64,000 nucleotides of DNA from Plumapathes pennacea (taxonomy: Eukaryota > Cnidaria > Anthozoa > Antipatharia > Myriopathidae), in assembly GCA_964036295.1 (NCBI GenBank), contig OZ038465.1, forward strand, positions 22,130,331-22,194,330, given 5' to 3'. The notes beneath the pieces were generated by a model. It was given only the letters and a program-made list of their open reading frames with translations, was not told where the DNA came from and did no database searches. Within the stretch, counting starts at the first letter, position 1; each line of letters starts with the position of its first letter. A program made the position numbers and the translations under genes. Positions 1 to 11,490 of the stretch are shown here, in pieces.

Positions 1-137
1 CTGGGGCGATTTCTGACAACATGGTGTTGACGAAACGCTTGCGCGAAATACAGTGTGAAATTTCGGCGGTTCCTTACGCGGAAAATTTGACTTAATAGAA
101 GAGATGCATTTGCTGTGTAGCTCATGCTCTCTGGTTC

Positions 138-160
138 AAAAAAAAAAAAAAAAAAAAAAA
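138..160. repeat. poly-A tract
   Basis: A run of 23 A residues in otherwise mixed sequence. It could be the tail of a retroposed copy, but no matching body or target duplication is visible. I see no gene in 1-433. Confidence 0.8.
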
Positions 161-433
161 GCAGGAGACAAAACAACGGGCACGTAATTTAGTTCGTTCG
201 CCCCATGATTCACCGGCGAGAACTTTTCAGTCGTCTGAGAGCCGACTGCACGGGAGGCTAGCAGCCTTGACATGGGCGATTAAGCTTCGGTGATTGTCGG
301 CAAAACTACTCTCAAGTAGGATACTTACATACGAGTGTGAACGCTTATTTTGCAAGTACATACTTAAGAATGTAAGTGCACTTAAGGGTGATGCTCACTT
401 TCAGTATACTTTAGCTCTAGTGTGAACCCACCC

Positions 434-745
434 AGTATGTCAGTGCTGCGCAACATTGGTATCCAAGGACCTTTTGTTTAGGATAAATGGAATTGATCAC
501 CAACCATTATATTTCAATCATGAAATCTTGCATACTGAAAAGGTAGCGCTTTTAATACTTACAAACTATAAAGCCGTGGTAGATTTGTAAACGTTCCTTT
601 CTCCAACGTATGGATCTGGTTATTTTGCAGATTCCTGTTAGCGGGTTAAAACGAAAATTATTTGCTTATTTTCAAGAACATCACATAACCATACCCCCAA
701 ACATACGACCTGGTTTCTCTTTTCGACAAATATGTATTTGCCGGT
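434..745. repeat. dispersed repeat R3, copy 1
   Basis: This segment is repeated at 13405-13715 with many substitutions and small indels. Both copies contain GTCAGTGCTGCGCAAC, TTTGTAAACGTTCCTTTC and CTGGTTATTTTGCAG in the same order. The short open frame at 610-792 lies inside the repeat and looks accidental. No terminal inverted repeats were found, so the class is unknown. I see nothing in 746-1090. Confidence 0.75.
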
Positions 746-1090
746 CATTGTTTGCATTGAGTTCCCTAGGTAATTCAAAAGAAGCCTTGTAGTTAAAAAA
801 CGCTTACCTTTTTATACTGAGAAATTTCGTACAAATAAAACGCAACGAAGCTGTTACTAAAAACTAGGTTTTATTATTAAAACCTGTTTCAAACGACGAA
901 CTTTACATGCAACGAATACAATGCAAGTGAGTAAAAGCTATAGTTATTTCAGCTAATTTACATTGAATTCGACGCATGTGAAGTTCGACGTTTGATACAG
1001 GCTTCAGTGCCATTTAAAAAGCTTATACCTTGCCTATATGTTGCAGATATTAGCGAAATCTTACGTTTAAAGTAGGCCCTAAACAACACC

Positions 1091-1250
1091 TATTATCTGA
1101 TCCAGATGATTGGTGAGTCATGTTTCGTCAGTGCCTGATTTTAAAGCACTAATCTTCCATACCGAACTTAAACACACAGAATAGTTAACTACCGTGTTCT
1201 TAATCAAACGAACTACTGTGTCGGATTTGTAACCGGGCAAACATATATTT
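1091..1250. repeat. dispersed repeat R1, truncated copy
   Basis: Shares ATTATCTGATCCAGATG through GTGTCGGATTTGTAA with the longer copies near 3660 and 5833. Only about 160 bp of the unit is present. Nothing recognisable was seen in 1251-1589. Confidence 0.8.
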
Positions 1251-1589
1251 TTTCGGCACGTGATTGCGTACTTTGCCTTTAAATTGTCAATGTGAGTTTC
1301 ATGATCATGATGCATGTATTCTCAAACACTGGATAACTAATGTCGTACATAGTGTGAAATATGTGTGTTCTTGAGTTTGTAGACGCCTAAATTATTGCTA
1401 AAATTACGCAAATACGTTCTTCGGCATTCTTCAGCTTCAAATCGATTTTTTTTTTTGATACTCAATTGCTACTGATGACCTAAAGTCACTCGACGATAGC
1501 AAGGCACAAGTTTCGAGGGCAAAAGTTCAGGCCGGCCAGAGTTCGAATTACTGATTTATTCTGATAAAAGTGGCCAGAGGTTCAAACTG

Positions 1590-1875
1590 TATTATTTGGC
1601 GCTAAATGCACTATCTGAACGAAGAAATATAATGCAGAAGTGCAGCGTAAAAGCACTTACAACGTGACCTTGTAAAAGGTTATGTTACAACTAATACATA
1701 GTAAAATACTCGAGCATTGAAACGGCAAAGAGTAGTGTCTATACTAACTTCAATCGTTTCAAACATGAATGCAACACTTCGACATTTATAAGCTTACTCT
1801 TTTTGCAACGCGGGTTCTGTTGAAACGCAAGTACACATTCGTATTTCGTATTTCCAACTTTTGCGGACAAAACTG
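1590..1875. repeat. dispersed repeat R2, copy 1
   Basis: Nearly the same sequence recurs in the same orientation at 2464-2760. Shared landmarks are TTATTTGGCGCTAAAT, AATATAATGCAGAAGTGC and AACGCGGGTTCTGTTGAA. A related, more diverged stretch lies at 13940-14020. The interval 1940-2060 contains TAAGCGGACAG-like wording seen in other coral repeats but no gene. Confidence 0.85.
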
Positions 1876-2293
1876 TGTTAGAGGGACGTTGAAAAACTTT
1901 GTATTCAGCTGAAGAGTATTTTCTGATCTGTTGGTTCCAGTGTAAGCGTCCACCTCTTCCTGGAAGTGGCCGCTTACAAGAATTGTTCTCCTAAGCGGAC
2001 AGTTCCTCCAGTTGCGGACACGTTTTCCACTTCCCGAGGGTGGCTGCTTACGGGAGTATCTAATTGTAGTTTGAATAGGTCTTTAACTTTCTTCTTAGAG
2101 AATTGTTCAATGAATAACCCTTTTGTGTGAACTAGCGGTAAATTAATAACGGATGTCATTATTCAGTCTAATTTCATTGTCATAATTTGTGTCTAAAATG
2201 AGGCAAATTTGACCACGCGTGGGTACTTTAAATGCTATGACATTTATGCTGTGTTTAGGCTGAACGTTGATCTTCTAAACTATTGACATTTTT

Positions 2294-2315
2294 GGGGGGG
2301 CGGGGGGGGGGGGGT
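2294..2315 (+). repeat. G tract
   Basis: A run of about 21 G residues interrupted by one C. It could form a G-quadruplex on the plus strand. It is also a place where read or assembly errors are likely. Confidence 0.85.
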
Positions 2316-2463
2316 GCGTCTATACGCATTTCTTCTATGAAAGTCAGCGAAAGAGAATTAAAAATGAATAGTAGGTGCAATGACACTTTATCTGTTTTAT
2401 TGAACAAATATTTTTCAGAACAAGACAGGTACTCGCCAGTGTACTCAGGCCGGTCAAGTACAT

Positions 2464-2760
2464 TGTATTATTTGGCGCTAAATACACTATCTGAACCAAG
2501 AAATATAATGCAGAAGTGCAGCGTAAAAGCACTTACAACGTGACCTTGTAAAAGCTTATGTTAACAACTAATACATAGTAAAATATTCAAGCATTGAAAT
2601 AGCAAAGAGTAGTGTCTATACTAAAACTTCAATCGTTCCAAACATGAATGCGACACTTCGGCATTTATAAGCTTAGTTTTGTAGTTTGCAACGCGGGTTC
2701 TGTTGAAACGCAAGTGCACATTCTCATTTCGGATTTCCAATTTTTGCGGACAAAACTCCA
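2464..2760. repeat. dispersed repeat R2, copy 2
   Basis: Second copy of R2, in direct orientation and about 880 bp downstream of the first. The two differ by scattered substitutions and short indels. The short open frames at 2283-2543 and 2344-2532 fall in and around it and are not supported as genes. Nothing else was seen in 2761-3334. Confidence 0.85.
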
Positions 2761-3334
2761 CGTAATCTTCCAAATTTCAGTAAACAAATAGCTGAAGAAA
2801 CGTTAAACTCGTTGATAATTACATAAAGGCAACATTAACAAGTATGTGAATGGCGAGAAGTTGCTTCATTTTCGAAAGAATTTGGCACTAGTTACCACTG
2901 CAAAGAAAAGAGACCCTTTCTGCGTGAATGCATTCCGTGTCTAACAGCAGTCGGCGGCCATTAGCGTATCATATGCAAATGGCGGCTATGGTGCCACATT
3001 GTCGGCGACCAAAGACCTGAAGATTACTATATCTAAAGGAGTCTATGTTAAAGTTGTGGTTACAGCAGAAGGAGGAAATTGGGTGGAAGGAATTTTTACT
3101 CCAACGTGGTGCTGAGGATATTTTCTTGTCAAGCATTTAGACCACAGAGAGCAGAGAAATTCGCTTCCTTTCCGTAATGTAAAACACTATGTATTGACCT
3201 ACATGTTGAATTGAATACCACGCGGAAGGTATACACAGGGACGAAAGCTGCACTTCGTGTTTCGCTTCATGTTGACCGTATCATACTGGCGACGGATGTA
3301 ATGTAATTAAGGGACCTGGCGTGATCTAATCTTG

Positions 3335-4130
3335 CGCCAGTTCCGGTGTCCCAATCTGAAACGTCCCCCCATATTTCTGTCCGGCCGGACACTTCGGCGC
3401 GGGCCAAAATGTCGCCGGACATTTCAGCATGTCAGTCCGAACATTCCAGTCTTGAGGCCTAAGTGTCCTCGGTGGTCTAAATTGTCCTCTGTTCGGGAAG
3501 GTGCTTTTGATAGTTAAAATGGGTTCTAACAAGAAAGGATACTCATAAAGATCTCATAACAGTTTAAGACCACTGGAGAAACGGTAACTTTCTCTTGGTC
3601 AGACTATTTGCAGTGATTTACGTACGAGACAGCTACTACACAACGGGCGCCTGCCTGTCGGCTATTATCTGATCCAGATGTTTGGTGAGTCATGTTTCGT
3701 CAGTGCCTGAGTTTGAAGCACTAATCTTCCGTACCGAACTTAACTTAACACACAGAATAGTTAACTACCGTGTTCTTAATCAAACGAACTACTGTGTCGG
3801 ATTTGTAAGCGGGCTCCCGAAATCTAAAATAAATATGGTGACAATAGAGATGTGTAATTAGATCCAGCTGGGACTCTTTAGTGTTACCACCCAAGTACAT
3901 TTTTGCAGTAAAGTCTCTAATCAGATGCAGAATACACTCTTTTGGGTAGTAATATGCAAACGAATGTTACATATAACTTGATATAAAGTCTATCATAATT
4001 TAAAATATCACAGTAGTATATTTTTTATCATACAATTGACAAAATCGCTCATTAGATTTGTTTGATTCGATGAGTTCGTTTGCTAAACAATGACAGTTTA
4101 TTGATCTCTCTTGTTCAAAAAATATGGAAA
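3335..4130. repeat. dispersed repeat R1, long copy 1
   Basis: Aligns along most of its length with 5530-6260. It begins with a block rich in TGTCCGGCCGGACA-like palindromic words, continues through TATTATCTGATCCAGATG and ends near TTTGATTCGATGAGTTCG. A related block, apparently in the opposite sense (GACCGGCCGAACATTTTA), lies at 4180-4260, so the pair may be the two ends of one element. No protein similarity is visible. Confidence 0.8.
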
Positions 4131-4369
4131 TTTGATAAACTTTGAGAGTGGAAAATTTAAGACCAGAGGGGGATAATTTTGCCTTGGCCAGAATGACCGG
4201 CCGAACATTTTAGCCCGGGTCAAAATGTCCGGGGGGACATCCTAGTCAGGGGGACAAAAAAGCCTGTGCATTATCAAAATCGAGATTCTCAACACACAAA
4301 CTAAAACCAATCACAGATCGTTGTTTATAACCCTTGCGAAATTGATTCCCAGCTTTTTGGGAATTCTCA

Positions 4370-4489
4370 GGGTCCAGTTGCATAAAAGATTAACGCCCGG
4401 AACCAGGCGTAAATAACAATAGAAATATTTTAATTTCCATTGTTATAAACGCCTAGTTCCGAGCGTTAATATTTTATGCAACTGGGCCC
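4370..4489. mobile_element. short foldback element, GGGTCCAGTTGCAT family
   Basis: About 120 bp made of two arms: GGGTCCAGTTGCATAAAA on the left and TTTTATGCAACTGGGCCC on the right. GATTAACGC and GCGTTAAT pair inside them. The outer GGGCCC words resemble the ends of the elements at 13124-13352 and 39513-39735, suggesting related non-autonomous DNA elements. Confidence 0.75.
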
Positions 4490-4499
4490 AGGAGTTCTC

Positions 4500-4720
4500 A
4501 ACTCTTCCCAGCTATGCAAATTGATGTTGGAATTCTTAAGAATTCCTAAGAATTCCCAACTCTTCCCAACTATACATATCATAATTGCTGTGGAAGCTTG
4601 GAAGTCTTAAGAATTCCAAGGAAATCCCAAAGGTTTCCAGTCATACAAATCAATCTTAGCAAAGTGATAGCAATGAATATCTGGGAATTCCTGAGATTCC
4701 AAAGAAGAATTAATATAAAT
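4500..4720. repeat. GAATTCCCAACTCTTCCC short repeats
   Basis: GAATTC and CCAACTCTTCCCAACTAT-like words recur every few tens of bases, with a mix of direct and inverted copies. No gene is evident. The following 4720-5530 shows only a short direct duplication (about 50 bp near 5290 and 5363, sharing CTAAAAAGCT). Confidence 0.5.
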
Positions 4721-5529
4721 AGCTCGAAAATAGCTGGTAATGGGAATAAAGGATTCATTGCTGTAGTTTCATACATACTCAATTTCAGATGTGACCAATA
4801 CAAATTATTTCAGTGGCTGGCAGTGAATTTAATCTACGCAATGAAAAATATAACACTCTAGCTTGTCGTTAAACTACCACACATTTAACTCACAAAACTG
4901 GTCGAGTAAAACACTATGAAAGCATTCACCTCATCTCTATTCAAAAGCAGGAAAGACCGGCAGGCGATTACATCGAGAATATTTGTCACTGATTACCTCG
5001 AAGTTGTCAAAAGGTCAAGGTTGATATCTGACTATTCGAGCCTAATGTTCGCTCCACAAGCGTGATGCACGCCTTTGTTGTCACGGTATTCAAGCTTCTG
5101 CAGCTTCCGATAGAGATTAATTTCGTATCGACCCAGAATTTTGCATTAAAGCTTAATGCATAGCAGTCTTGAACATATTAGTGTATCAGACTTGTACATG
5201 TAGTATGTGTAACTTCTGAGATGGCTTTTTCATACGAAGCAACTTCACCACTGGACAGATAAAATGGGAAGTATCATGTTTTAATGTGCTGCAGAGATAA
5301 GTCTAAAAAGCTATCAGTTACAGCTAGCTTGAACATGATGCACACGCTGGGAAGATTAGCAAAGACGAGATAAGACTAAAAAGCTGTTATTACAGCTACG
5401 TGTACATGATACATGATAACATTTCAACATCTGCTGCAGAGATAGGCATAAACAAGCAATATTAAATAGAGTGGCTGAGAAAAGTTTTTTTTGTTGCTGT
5501 CTTCGTTTTCAGGGTCATAGGTCTTCGTT

Positions 5530-6260
5530 TTCAGTGTCCCAGTCTGAAACGTCCCCCATATTTCTGTCCGGCCGGACACTTCGGCCCGGGCCGAAGTGTC
5601 ACCCGGCCATTTCAGCATGTCCGGCCGGACATTCCAGTCTGAAGGCCTAAGTGTCCTCGCTGGTCTAAAACGCCCCCTGTTGCTTTTGATATTTGAAAAG
5701 GGTTCTAACAAGAAAGGATACTCATAAAGGTCTTGTAACCTATTAAGACCACTGGAGAAACGAAAACTTTCTCTGAGTCGCAGTAGTTTACCTACGAGAC
5801 AGCTATTACACAACAGGCGCCTGTGCCTATCGGCTATTATCTGATCCAGATGTTTGCTGAGTCATGTTTCACCAGTACCTGAGTTTGAAGCGCCAATCTT
5901 CCATACCGAGCTTAAACACACAGAATAGTTAACTACCGTGTTCATGATCAAACGAACTACTGTGTCGGATTTGTAAGCGGGTCCCGAAATTTAAAATAAA
6001 CATGGTGACAAAAGAGATGTGTAATTAGATCCAGCTGGGACTCTTTAGTGTTACCACCCAAGTACATTTTTGATTTTGTGATATGCAAAAACTTTTGTTA
6101 TATAGAACTTGATATAAAGTCTATCGTAATGTAAAATATTCACAGTAGTGAGTATATTTTTGTCATACAATTGACAGTCGCTCGTTTGGTTTGTTTGATT
6201 CGATGAGTTCGTATGCTAAGCAATCACAGTTTACTCATCTCTTTTTTGAACCATGTGAAC
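5530..6260. repeat. dispersed repeat R1, long copy 2
   Basis: Second long copy, direct with respect to 3335-4130. It keeps the palindromic TGTCCGGCCGGACA-rich head and the TTAGTGTTACCACCCAAG landmark. The minus-strand open frame at 5424-5813 overlaps this head and is not credible as a gene. Nothing was recognised in 6260-6819. Confidence 0.8.
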
Positions 6261-6819
6261 TGCAAATTTTAAAAATTTATGAATGCGGACATTTCTAAAT
6301 TGCGATTATCAGCATTGTCAGAGCGTACACGTCTTCACGGTTGATGATCGGTACATGTTAGTATAAATAGCTAATTAGATCAATCTGTTTCCTGTTTTCA
6401 CTGATAGCGGCGACTCAGAGTTTTGCGTCATTTCAATGATCTTCTTTCGTCGGGAATGAAAATAAAAGAATCTATTTTCAACCTTCGACACAGTATCCTC
6501 GACTCTCGACCAAAAGGTGAACTCTCCATTACATGCCAAATGGTTTATTTTTTAATAATTTATACCACTGATGTATATTAATCCTTAAAAAACACCAAAT
6601 ATACATGTTTTTCATGTTCTTTTTCCCTGAAAACTCAAGGGTTCATCAGAGATACACTAGTAGAACTTATTTATAAGGAAAATGTGCAAAGAAATATTGG
6701 TTGATTAGTGCAATAAATAAATAACTAGTGTGAGACCGCCCTGATATGTTACCACGGGGTGTAAATCAAGTATCAACTTCACGCTTGGAAGCATAGTTTG
6801 CAAAGGATGTCATCTAATT

Positions 6820-7130
6820 TTGATTTTGGAGTTGTGCGCCGTTATATAGAGACAGGAGAATACCCTGATGGTTATACCAATTGAGGCGAAAAGCCCAAAC
6901 GTGTTATCTCAACGACGTACTGTTCTATAAGATACCAGGAGTGGCGAGGCGCGGAGTGATAGAACAAGGCACCGAGCGCCTTCGCATCCTTAAAGCTTGC
7001 CATGAGGGTCTGGGAACCTCCAAGCAAGCCTTGGCATTGGGGGGGACATTTCGGGAGATACAAGACTTTGAAGAAGATTACTGAACGCTACTTTTGGAAC
7101 GGAGTGAAATCTGACGTCGCGGATTTCGCA
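6820..7130 (+). pseudogene. integrase zinc-binding domain fragment, frameshifted
   Basis: Two overlapping plus frames (6881-7084 and 7002-7205) together read like the H2C2 zinc-binding region that precedes the catalytic core of retrotransposon integrases and related integrase-like animal genes. Visible pieces are ERLRILKACHEG, then LGGHFGRYKTLKKI and RYFWNGVKSDVADF. The two histidines of the HHCC site are present and the paired cysteines are lost at the 3' break. A weaker upstream part (VRRYIETGEYPDG) precedes an in-frame stop near 6883. The frame shift falls in the G run at 7038-7044, consistent with a one-base slippage. After about 7130 the sequence turns into an unrelated repeat. It is a dead fragment. 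Which element it came from (Gypsy-type or a domesticated integrase) cannot be told from this length. Confidence 0.72.
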
Positions 7131-7134
7131 AGTA

Positions 7135-7345
7135 CAACAGTCAAACCTCCCTCAGCGACCACCTCCCGTAAGCGACCATTTACCAAATGGCCGATTGGTT
7201 CCTAAGTCAATTTACTATTGGTGAAACCTCTCGTAAACCACCGCCTCTTGTAAGCGAGCGCGACCACCTTTGAATCTCATCGTTTGAAGTTTTTCTATTG
7301 TTTTTGTACCTCCGGTAAGCGACCACTCTATGCTCCCAAACAGCA
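7135..7345. repeat. CCTCCCGTAAGCGACCA degenerate repeat
   Basis: Four or five imperfect copies of a unit around ACCTCYYGTAAGCGACCA, spaced 40-80 bp apart. It abuts the broken integrase fragment, which it probably truncated. Beyond it, 7530-7665 is low-complexity (GTCGTGGGT words, then AATTAATTA words). Confidence 0.6.
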
Positions 7346-7694
7346 GTTTTCTGAGCAAGGACTAATCTCCTTGGAGAAACCAGATGAAACAGTACACAAG
7401 GTTGATTTCTTAAACCTCAAAGTGTTATTCACTTACTAAAACTGCATTATTTTACACTGGTTGTGGCTCATAGGTGGATCTCACTAAGGCCTCCCAAGGT
7501 GAGAAATTCCCGCAAGCGACGAGTTTGACTATTGGTCGTGGGTCGTGGGTACAAGTCGTGGGTAGTGGGTGTGGGTAATAGTCAATTAATTAGTTAGTTA
7601 ATTAATGACAGTTTGATTATTAAAAATTAAAAATTAATAATCAAAAAATTAAATAATTAATCGGCCGCCAGAAGAACTGGAACTGAAATCGAAA

Positions 7695-8603
7695 CTTGGC
7701 GGCTGTGTATATCCCATGATGGCATTTAGAGCTTTAGATCTTCGAATGGAAATGTTTTCACATACTTTGCGGTCATGGAAACAAAAGTTTTGCAAGATCA
7801 TAGTTTTGAATTGGCCACAAACTTCATTATTGCAGAACTGAAACAGCTAAAAATATGTCGTGTATGAGGTGACATATGTCGAGGTTTGTAAATGTGCGAT
7901 TTTTTAAATAAATAATGAATAAAAATAACAAAAGGGTCTGGAGATGAAATGAAACTCTGTATCAGCAAAATTTGTACAATTTTTAAAATCACTCTTGGCG
8001 TTTGATTAATTGCACTCGCACTCATGCGATTAACTATACGAATAACTCAGTAGAACATAACTGCAATTCCTTTTTGACTTTGCTTGCTTGTCAATTCTAC
8101 GATTCTACAATATTTATTACTCCGGAGAACCCCGTACTTGCATCGTGAACAAACTAAAAAATCTGTGGTTAATTGCGCGCTGGTTCAGGACCGTCTCGTG
8201 ATAGAGATCCAATCTTTCGCCACGTTCTTTTTATTCCTTTTTTATCTCCGTGAAGTCGATCCGGCATACCCGATAAGTCCACAAGGACTTTTTTCTTCGT
8301 TTCATTATTTTTTTACAGCATGTGAACAGCCGGCAGCGATTACCCTATCGTTCTTGAGAGAGTGCAATTCATGAACAAACTTCAAGACCCCGTTTATAGT
8401 TTAACTCCCATTTAACACCTTTAATGGACTCCGACAGGCGCCATTTTCCGACGATTGCTGCGATTGAAGACAGATTGAGCCAGACTTTTGTTTCCGTGAC
8501 CGCAAAAGTACTATAAACTAACGCTAGACTGTGGAAAAGTGTGAGCAAACTTTTCCATTCGAAGCTCTAAATCACATCATGCGATATACACAGCTGCCGC
8601 AAG
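7695..8603. mobile_element. 0.9-kb element with about 100-bp inverted ends
   Basis: The left end (GGCGGCTGTGTATATC, then TTTAGAGCTT, TTCGAATGGAAA and GCGGTCATGGAAAC) reappears inverted at the right end (GTTTCCGTGACCGC, TTTCCATTCGAAGC, GATATACACAGCTGCC). The arms are roughly 100-130 bp with indels. No transposase is encoded. The plus frame at 8084-8374 lies in the core but matches nothing I know. The right end is followed almost at once by the (AT)n tract. A target duplication could not be read confidently. Confidence 0.7.
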
Positions 8604-8614
8604 AATGTGCGTGT

Positions 8615-8620
<6 letters not shown>

Positions 8621-8700
<80 letters not shown>
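8621..8700. repeat. (AT)n microsatellite
   Basis: About 80 bp of uninterrupted AT dinucleotides, wedged between the 7695-8603 element and the 8703-8891 foldback. Length is likely variable between individuals. Confidence 0.97.
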
Positions 8701-8702
<2 letters not shown>

Positions 8703-8703
<1 letters not shown>

Positions 8704-8891
8704 ACAAATAAACCAGCTTCAAGCGTGCTCCGTTCAGAAATAAAGCACGCAGCAAGTGACGAGAGCACGAAAGAAGTGTAGGGAGAAACGCGAGCCGAAG
8801 GCGAGCGTTTTTCCCCACTTCTTGAGTGCTCTCGGCACTTGCTAAGTGCTTTATTTCTGAACGGAGCACGCTTGAAGCTGGTTTATTTGTT
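8703..8891. mobile_element. near-perfect 189-bp foldback element
   Basis: Arms AACAAATAAACCAGCTTC and GAAGCTGGTTTATTTGTT form the ends. Pairing continues inward through GCGTGCTCCGTTCAGAAA, TAAAGCAC and GTGACGAGAGCAC to a loop near GCGAGCCGAAGGCGAGCG. Almost the whole element would fold into one hairpin. Nothing was recognised in 8892-9714; the minus frame at 9418-9624 is unsupported. Confidence 0.85.
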
Positions 8892-9714
8892 TTATAACAT
8901 AGAACTTCAAAACTTTCACAATAAAACTGTCTTCATTCATCAAAAATATTGAAATGCTAACAGCGATGAAAAAATAGATTCTCCTAAACGGCTCGGCGGT
9001 CCGAATTGCCAAGTCAGTACAGTTTCGCATCAATTTTATAAAATTAGACAACATCTCACAGTAAAGAACTATTTTTCCTGTAGAACTTTGGACTACAAGT
9101 ACATGAAATCATACAGGCGGCTAGTGCATAAAATGCAAATTTGAAGGGAATCAACAAATGCTCCAACGGCCGACTCGAAAATTGTGTGAATGAAAACTTA
9201 CCGATTTCTTGACTCTACCTCATAGTACAATCATTTGAAGTCCGTCCGAAAATTCTTCAATCATTTTTTTCAGTCACATCGTCGGAAATTCTTTCTCTTG
9301 CATCACTACAAACACGTCTGTTCGTCTGTCTTCGCCGTTCATGTTCAGTGATTGCTCACGGCTGATCTTCTTCAACTGAATGATTTGCTCTCTCCTTCCT
9401 TGTTGAAGCATTCAACTTCATTCAAACAACCCACTGATGTAATTGTGACTCCCAAATATGCTGTACTTAGGGACAGTGCTTAAACCGAGTCGCTTTCCAC
9501 GACGCTGACAAGAAACTTGCCGTTCTTCGACATAGATTTTCCCTCTCCAAACTGTTGAAGTGCTTTTTGATGAGGTCACGTTCTTTACCGATTCACGGTG
9601 AACCGTACTAGCCGGTGCCTTCACTTAAAGCCAAATTTTATCTCGAAGTTGGACATTGGTGACTACTGCATTCTCGCAGTATTTTCTCTTTTTTTGCCAG
9701 AGGATGACGTAAGC

Positions 9715-9737
9715 GTGGTTTATAATTTATAAACCAC
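9715..9737. repeat. perfect 11-bp-arm hairpin GTGGTTTATAA
   Basis: GTGGTTTATAA is followed one base later by its exact reverse complement. A third GTGGTTTATA sits at about 9746. The adjoining CGACCAATCAG-type stretch (about 9793) recurs near 11505, so this is probably the end of another small DNA element. Confidence 0.7.
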
Positions 9738-9818
9738 GGGTAAGTGTGGTTTATACTCTATACTCTGGCAAACCACGGTTTTCGACCAATCAGGGAGCGG
9801 CTTGTATCGTGACTATGT

Positions 9819-9852
<34 letters not shown>

Positions 9853-9855
<3 letters not shown>

Positions 9856-10117
9856 TCAATCCCGAAAAGGTTGTCCAGTCTAAATATACAAATATACAAA
9901 TATATCTGTCACGTGACCACCTAAAACTATCGAGTTTTAAACTGGACATGCTCCAAATGCTCTTAGTTTTATCATTCTGATAACTAGCAACCATAAAATT
10001 ATATAAACATGCTGACTTTATGTATTTCTTTGTACTTATACGGTGTTTCTCAGTGGTCACGTGATAGATATAATTGCCTAAATATATATTTCAAATGGAC
10101 AACCTTTTCAGGATTGA

Positions 10118-10120
<3 letters not shown>
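9853..10120. mobile_element. TA-targeting MITE, copy 1 (268 bp)
   Basis: Terminal inverted repeats are CAGTCAATCCCGAAAAGG on the left and CCTTTTCAGGATTGACTG on the right, continuing with GTTGTCCA/TGGACAAC and an inner TGTCACGTGACCA/TGGTCACGTGATA pair. TA flanks both ends, as expected of the Tc1/mariner target preference. It has no coding capacity. (TA)n tracts lie on both sides (9828-9852 and 10121-10204). Copies at 16257-16502 and 43996-44079 show the same design. Confidence 0.9.

Positions 10121-10204
<84 letters not shown>
10121..10204. repeat. (TA)n microsatellite
   Basis: About 84 bp of TA repeats directly abutting the right end of the MITE. It also abuts the 3' side of the Penelope-like remnant, whose non-coding tail begins at about 10205. 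Confidence 0.97.
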
Positions 10205-10207
<3 letters not shown>

Positions 10208-10502
10208 CAAGGGTGAAAGGCGCGTGGACCCAGTAAAAACACAGAATCAATCAGTTTTTTACCAACATGTTTCGGCTACGTGCCGTTCTCAAGGTAAACT
10301 GATTACAAGTGTTTCTTAAAATTAGATTACGTAACAATACGGTGTATAATGATTTGGTAATTAAGCTGAATTAGTACATTGACGTGTGTAAACGTCACTG
10401 TGTTCAATTATATGCTCACTCTACCGATCAATAAGTATGAAAAGAGAACAAATAGTACGGTAGAATAAATGGAGCTAAGTGTACGTGAATCTGGGTTAAT
10501 AG
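10205..10502 (-). other. non-coding 3' tail of the Penelope-like element
   Basis: About 300 bp between the (TA)n tract and the stop of the GIY-YIG frame. It contains CAACATGTTTCGGCTACG and TGCCGTTCTCAAGG, words often seen beyond the ORF in Penelope-like elements of animals (from memory, not searched). No open frame is present. Confidence 0.5.
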
Positions 10503-11490
10503 TCATAGTTTAAGGCTGGATGTCTCTTTAGGATGATTGGGTTCTTGGTTTAATCCAAGCGGCTTGAGAGTCTGGAGTTTGATGATCCAGTAGTCTTCTC
10601 TTTTCTCGAGTATAGATCGTTGCTCTTTCTTAGGCACGTCCATTTTTTTGAGTTGCTCGATAATTGTGAAAGTCGCATGCTCATTGAAGTCATGTCCGGT
10701 TTTGCTGAAGTGTTGTGATGCCGGTATTCCATCTGGTCGGTGGGCGTCCTTCCTGTTGTTGTTTATCCTGATGTTCATAGGAAATTCGGATTTGCCGATA
10801 TATTGTAACTTGCACTGATTTACTACATTCCATGATGTAAATAACAAGCGTGCTTTTGCAGTTGACGCGATGGTAGATATTAAACTTTTACCAGTGCTTA
10901 CGCTCCTAAAGGAACTCGTGTTGGCTATTTGTTTACAGCAGAGATTCCCTGTCTTAGACATGCATGGGACGCATTTCCCTATTGTAGGTGTTGATTGTCT
11001 ACGAAAGACTCGGTCGTGCTCGATGATGTTGCTTCCCAGGTAATCTTTTAGGTTGCGACAACGTCGATAGGCTAAGATAGGTGGTTCTTTGAAATGATCG
11101 TTAATGTCAGGCTTCAGTTTAGCGTCCTTGCAATTGGTGGAAGGGTCCTATTGTAGGTGACGACGAACGGTATTCTGTCTGATGTCTGTCAATCCTTGGT
11201 GTGCAGGAGTGTTGCGCGTGGTAAGTTTGCTGCTCGTTCAATTTGCTTTGCTACTTCATCTGGCTTGTAACCTCTTTTGATCATGGATTCCTTTAGGAGT
11301 TCACAGTTTTTAAGGAATTCAGAGTCTTCAGAGCAAATGCGTTTTATGCGAAGGGCTTGTCCGTACGCGATACTTGATTTGAGAGTGTGTTGATGATCTG
11401 AGAGGCTATGAAGATAATTCTGTCTATCTGTGGGCTTCCGATAGAGTTTCGTTTGGAGTTTTCCAGTTTGGTCAATAAAGTTATGGAGCA
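10503..11490 (-). pseudogene. Penelope-like retroelement remnant: RT thumb region plus GIY-YIG endonuclease
   Basis: Reading on the minus strand, 11189-11490 encodes the region after the RT catalytic palm: KLYRKPTDRQNYLH, SSIAYGQALRIKRICS and MIKRGYKPDEVAKQIERA. A shifted frame continues with PPILAYRRCRNLKDYLG and a Cys-rich linker (CVPCMSKTGNLCCKQ). The last frame (10503-10961) carries the GIY-YIG-type domain: LQYIGKSEFPMNIRINNNR, ASQHFSKTGHDFNEH, then a REDYWIIKLQTLKPLGLN end. This order (RT then GIY-YIG) is diagnostic of Penelope-like elements. The palm with its catalytic aspartates is missing: the copy is 5' truncated near 11490, where a CGACCAATCAG repeat and a short TA tract begin. At least two frameshifts are needed, so it is inactive. 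Confidence 0.88.

Noticed and set aside
2283-2543. 86-aa frame beginning with a Gly-rich stretch
   Set aside because: It starts in the G tract and runs into repeat R2.
8567-10250. Open frames with long alternating Ile-Tyr tracts
   Set aside because: They are translations of (AT)n microsatellites. The same applies to 16384-16635 and 43225-43493.
10503-10961. GIY-YIG frame as a bacterial-type repair nuclease or homing endonuclease
   Set aside because: It directly follows a Penelope RT thumb region on the same strand, so it belongs to that retroelement.
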